Assembly: GCA_019690055.1 (NCBI GenBank) | Contig: JADGGF010000040.1 | Span: 1 to 16,061, forward strand | From: Micromonosporaceae bacterium | Lineage (GTDB): Bacteria > Actinomycetota > Actinomycetes > Mycobacteriales > Micromonosporaceae | DNA: 16,061 bases | Direction of reading: 5' to 3' | In this document: piece after piece, positions 13,938 to 16,061 of the stretch | Numbering within the stretch: the first letter of the stretch is position 1 | How the letters are laid out: each line of letters starts with the position of its first letter | Notes under the pieces: generated by a model | Told to the model about the DNA's origin: nothing | The model's database searches: none | Seen by the model: only the letters and a program-made list of their open reading frames with translations | Made by a program: the position numbers and the translations under genes

Positions 13938-15632
13938 CTACATCGGCGGCGTACCCCCGGTAGCCGGAACGCTCCACCACCCGGCCGTGTCCGGCGGGAG
14001 AGCCCCGTCCACCAGCGGTCCGCTGGCCACGAGCAGCTCGCCCGCCGGGGCGGGCACGGCGTGCTGCCCCAGGTTGACGGCGCAGACGATGGAGCTGGTC
14101 GCGCCCCCCGCCCGAGCGTCTGCCGCCTGAGCGTTGACCGGGGCGTTCCCCGCGGGCCGCTCGAAGACGAGGACGGAGTCGTCGGGTGCGGACCACCATC
14201 GCAGCTCGCCGTCGCCGAGCTGCGCGGCACTCCGGCGCAGCCGGAGCGCGGTGCGGTACAACTGGAGTGTCGAATGTGGATCGTCGCGCTGCGCTTCGAC
14301 GGTCAGCGCGGCCCAGTCCGCCGGTTGCGGCAGCCAGGGTCGGCTGCCCGGTGGACCGAAGCCGTACGGAGGTGCGGTTCCCGACCACGGCAGGGGCACG
14401 CGGCACCCGTCGCGGCCAAGCTCGGCCCCTTTGGTGCGGCCGAAGATCGGGTCCTGCCGGGCCTGCGGCGGCAGGTCGAAGACCTCGGGTAGACCGAGCT
14501 CCTCGCCCTGATAGAGGTAGACCGAGCCGGGCAGGGCGAGGGTGAGCAGGATGGCGGCGCGAGCGCGACGCAGGCCGAGGGCATGGTGGGCCGCGGCCGC
14601 GCTGTCGGTGGCCGAGGCGCCGCCGGCGACGCCGCCCCGACCGGTGGCCAGCCGGGAGGCGTGCCGGACCACGTCGTGATTGGACAGCACCCAGGTCGCC
14701 GGAGCGCCGACCGCCGTCATGGCGGCCAGCGACTCGTCGATTACGCGGCGGTAGTCCGGGGCGGACCAGGGCGTGCCGAGGAAGGCGAAGTTGAACGCCT
14801 GGTGCAGCTCGCCGGGCCGGACGTAGCGGGCGGCGCGGGCCGGACCGTCGACCCACGCCTCAGCCACCGCGATCCGCTCGGGGGTGTATTCGTCCAAAAT
14901 GGAGCGCCACTGCCGGTAGATCTCGTGCACGCCGTCCTGGTCGAAGTAGGGCGTGCTCGTACCCTCGAGCAGCCCCGCCGAGTGCCCGACGTCGGGCAGC
15001 CCGGGCGCCTTCACCAGGCCGTGGGCAACGTCGATGCGAATGCCGTCGACGCCGCGGTCGAGCCAGAACCGCAGGATGTCGGCGAACTCGGCCCGGACGT
15101 CCGGGTGGTCCCAGTTCAGGTCGGGCTGCTCGGGCGCGAACAGGTGCAGGTACCACTCGCCGTCGGGCAGTCGGCTCCAGGCCGGTCCGTGGAAGACCGA
15201 CTGCCAGTCGTTGGGCGGCTCCGACCCGCCCTTGCGCACGTGGAACCGTTGCCGTTCCGGGGAACCGGGCTCGGCGTTCGCGGCCGCGACGAACCACGGG
15301 TGCTGCGAGGAGACGTGGTTCGGCACGATGTCGATGATCACGCGCAGGCCGCGGGCGTGCGCGGCGGCCAGCAGAGCATCGAAGTCGGCCAGGGTGCCGA
15401 ACATCGGGTCCACGTCGCGGTGGTCGGCGATGTCGTAGCCGCCGTCGGCCATGGGGGAGCGGTAGAACGGGGTGAGCCATACCGCGTCCACCCCGAGGTC
15501 GACGAGGTGGTCCAGGCGTTGCGTGATCCCGCGCAGATCACCGATCCCGTCGCCGTCGCTGTCGGCGAAGCTACGGACGTAGATCTCGTAGATGACCGCA
15601 TCCCGGGACCACGAGCGAGTCAGGTCGCTCAT
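13938..15632 (-). CDS. GH13 alpha-glucosidase, cytoplasmic
   Basis: A 564-residue enzyme that releases glucose from maltose and maltodextrins. It has no signal peptide. The GH13 regions are complete: DIVPNH (101-106), GVDGIRIDVAHG with nucleophile Asp201, IAVAEAW with acid/base Glu258, and VLSNHD with Asp320. The QPDLNW motif (169-174) and the YEIYVRSFADSDGDGIGDL start are typical of oligo-1,6-/alpha-glucosidases (GH13 subfamily 30 pattern). ATG at 15632 is the natural start because it overlaps the TGA of the preceding permease remnant (ATGA). An open frame continues upstream but that is the other reading frame of the remnant. In intact loci this gene follows malG in the same coupled way, and the amylase gene comes next here. 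Confidence 0.92.
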   Translation of the reverse strand: MSDLTRSWSRDAVIYEIYVRSFADSDGDGIGDLRGITQRLDHLVDLGVDAVWLTPFYRSPMADGGYDIADHRDVDPMFGTLADFDALLAAAHARGLRVIIDIVPNHVSSQHPWFVAAANAEPGSPERQRFHVRKGGSEPPNDWQSVFHGPAWSRLPDGEWYLHLFAPEQPDLNWDHPDVRAEFADILRFWLDRGVDGIRIDVAHGLVKAPGLPDVGHSAGLLEGTSTPYFDQDGVHEIYRQWRSILDEYTPERIAVAEAWVDGPARAARYVRPGELHQAFNFAFLGTPWSAPDYRRVIDESLAAMTAVGAPATWVLSNHDVVRHASRLATGRGGVAGGASATDSAAAAHHALGLRRARAAILLTLALPGSVYLYQGEELGLPEVFDLPPQARQDPIFGRTKGAELGRDGCRVPLPWSGTAPPYGFGPPGSRPWLPQPADWAALTVEAQRDDPHSTLQLYRTALRLRRSAAQLGDGELRWWSAPDDSVLVFERPAGNAPVNAQAADARAGGATSSIVCAVNLGQHAVPAPAGELLVASGPLVDGALPPDTAGWWSVPATGGTPPM

Positions 15633-15877
15633 CCCTTCGCGCCCCCTGCGGTGATGTCCAGGCCGACGAACCGGGCGGCGCCGGGGTTCGGCTCGCACAC
15701 CTCGGTTCCGGTGATCGACCGGATGCAGATCTCGGCGTTCTGGTTCGCCTCGGTGGTGTTGGTGAACGACAGGTACCCCCCGCGGACGAGCGGGTATAGG
15801 ACCAGCACCGACAGCACGTGCACCACGGGCGCCACCATCACCCAGGCGAACCAGTCTCGGTCCCAGTGACGGCGCAT
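15629..15877 (-). pseudogene. malF: malF remnant fused in frame to the last codons of malG
   Basis: An 82-residue open frame. Residues 1-74 match the N-terminus of actinobacterial MalF maltose/maltodextrin permeases: a cytoplasmic MRRHWDRDWF start, one membrane helix (about 12-32, WVMVAPVVHVLSVLVLYPLV), and the loop FTNTTEANQNAEIC with VCEPNP and FVGLD. A full permease has several hundred residues and normally continues here with Asn-Tyr. Instead the frame ends at once with ITAGGAKG, which resembles the usual C-terminus of MalG (GLTAGxVKG), and its stop overlaps the alpha-glucosidase start as a malG stop would. The simplest reading is a deletion of most of malF and nearly all of malG. A GTG at 15895 is an alternative start, but GGGAGGAG before ATG 15877 favours the latter. 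An assembly error could give the same picture. Confidence 0.72.
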
Positions 15878-15889
15878 GCTCCTCCCTAC

Positions 15890-16012
15890 TCTCACTCCCG
15901 CTGCGCGCCACTCTCGCGTTGCCCGGCGCGCGTACGCTCTCGTTCCTGTTGCGCTTTCTCGTTCCCGCTGTGCTTCTCGTTCCCGCTGTGGATGCCCGTT
16001 CCCGCTGCGCGC
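15890..16012. repeat. Imperfect short tandem repeats upstream of the mal operon remnant
   Basis: The motif CTCGTTCCCGCTGTG and close variants recur with a period of about 17-20 bases, for example at 15938-15956, 15957-15974 and 15975-15990, with more degenerate copies before (CTCACTCCCGCTGCG) and after (CCCGTTCCCGCTGCG). No gene is seen between the malF remnant and the right edge. On the strand of the operon the core reads GGGAACGAG. Confidence 0.65.
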
Positions 16013-16061
16013 TCGGTCTCGCGGACGGCTGGGGCCGAGCAGGGCGGTCGCCCGCCCGGCG

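Noticed and set aside
14583..15869. A 428-codon plus-strand frame over the alpha-glucosidase gene and malF remnant.
   Set aside because: It mirrors the true gene on the other strand, has a composition biased to Val/Gly/Arg/Asp, and spans the operon junction.

Overview
The window is about 70% G+C DNA with strongly G/C-biased third codon positions, several GTG starts, and four-base start/stop overlaps. Together with the gene families (a ScbR-like TetR regulator, a soluble Hanks-type kinase, DUF5990, a secreted CBM20 amylase, a mal operon) it points to an actinomycete, most likely Micromonosporaceae. The genus is inference only.

Layout. 105-1455 (+): a DUF5990 protein, a repeat-bearing spacer, and two overlapping genes for small four-helix membrane proteins. 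1459-2148 (-): a TetR regulator of the gamma-butyrolactone-receptor type, converging on the membrane pair. 2294-6225 (+): a MoxR-like AAA ATPase, a DUF2201-type metallopeptidase/vWA protein whose peptidase domain is duplicated with a dead first copy, a 4 x 25 bp tandem repeat, and a protein ending in a barstar fold. 6226-7152: the only long stretch without an intact gene. It holds a startless ORF fragment and a roughly 417 bp AT-richer element bounded by imperfect 47/50 bp inverted repeats, and resembles a MITE or an IS remnant.

7153-9038 (-): an AraC-family regulator whose stop overlaps the start of a soluble Ser/Thr kinase gene, divergent from a VOC-fold protein gene at 9115-9618 (+). A perfect 15 bp stem hairpin separates the VOC gene from a convergent secreted 5'-nucleotidase-family gene (9732-11576, -). 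11799-15877 (-) is a starch/maltodextrin operon: a malF remnant, a GH13 alpha-glucosidase, and a secreted GH13 alpha-amylase with two CBM20 domains. It ends at a double-palindrome hairpin.

How the genes fit together. The amylase would cut starch outside the cell and the glucosidase would finish the oligosaccharides inside, with a MalFG permease expected to import them. Here the permease is reduced to an 82-residue ORF that reads as the MalF N-terminus joined in frame to the last residues of MalG, so uptake through this locus looks broken. The AAA and metallopeptidase-vWA pair probably form a chaperone/peptidase machine. The ScbR-like gene upstream and the barstar-like gene downstream suggest, but do not prove, a regulated conflict or stress function. 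Three intergenic regions share a GAACGAG/CTCGTTC core, hinting at a dispersed genomic repeat.
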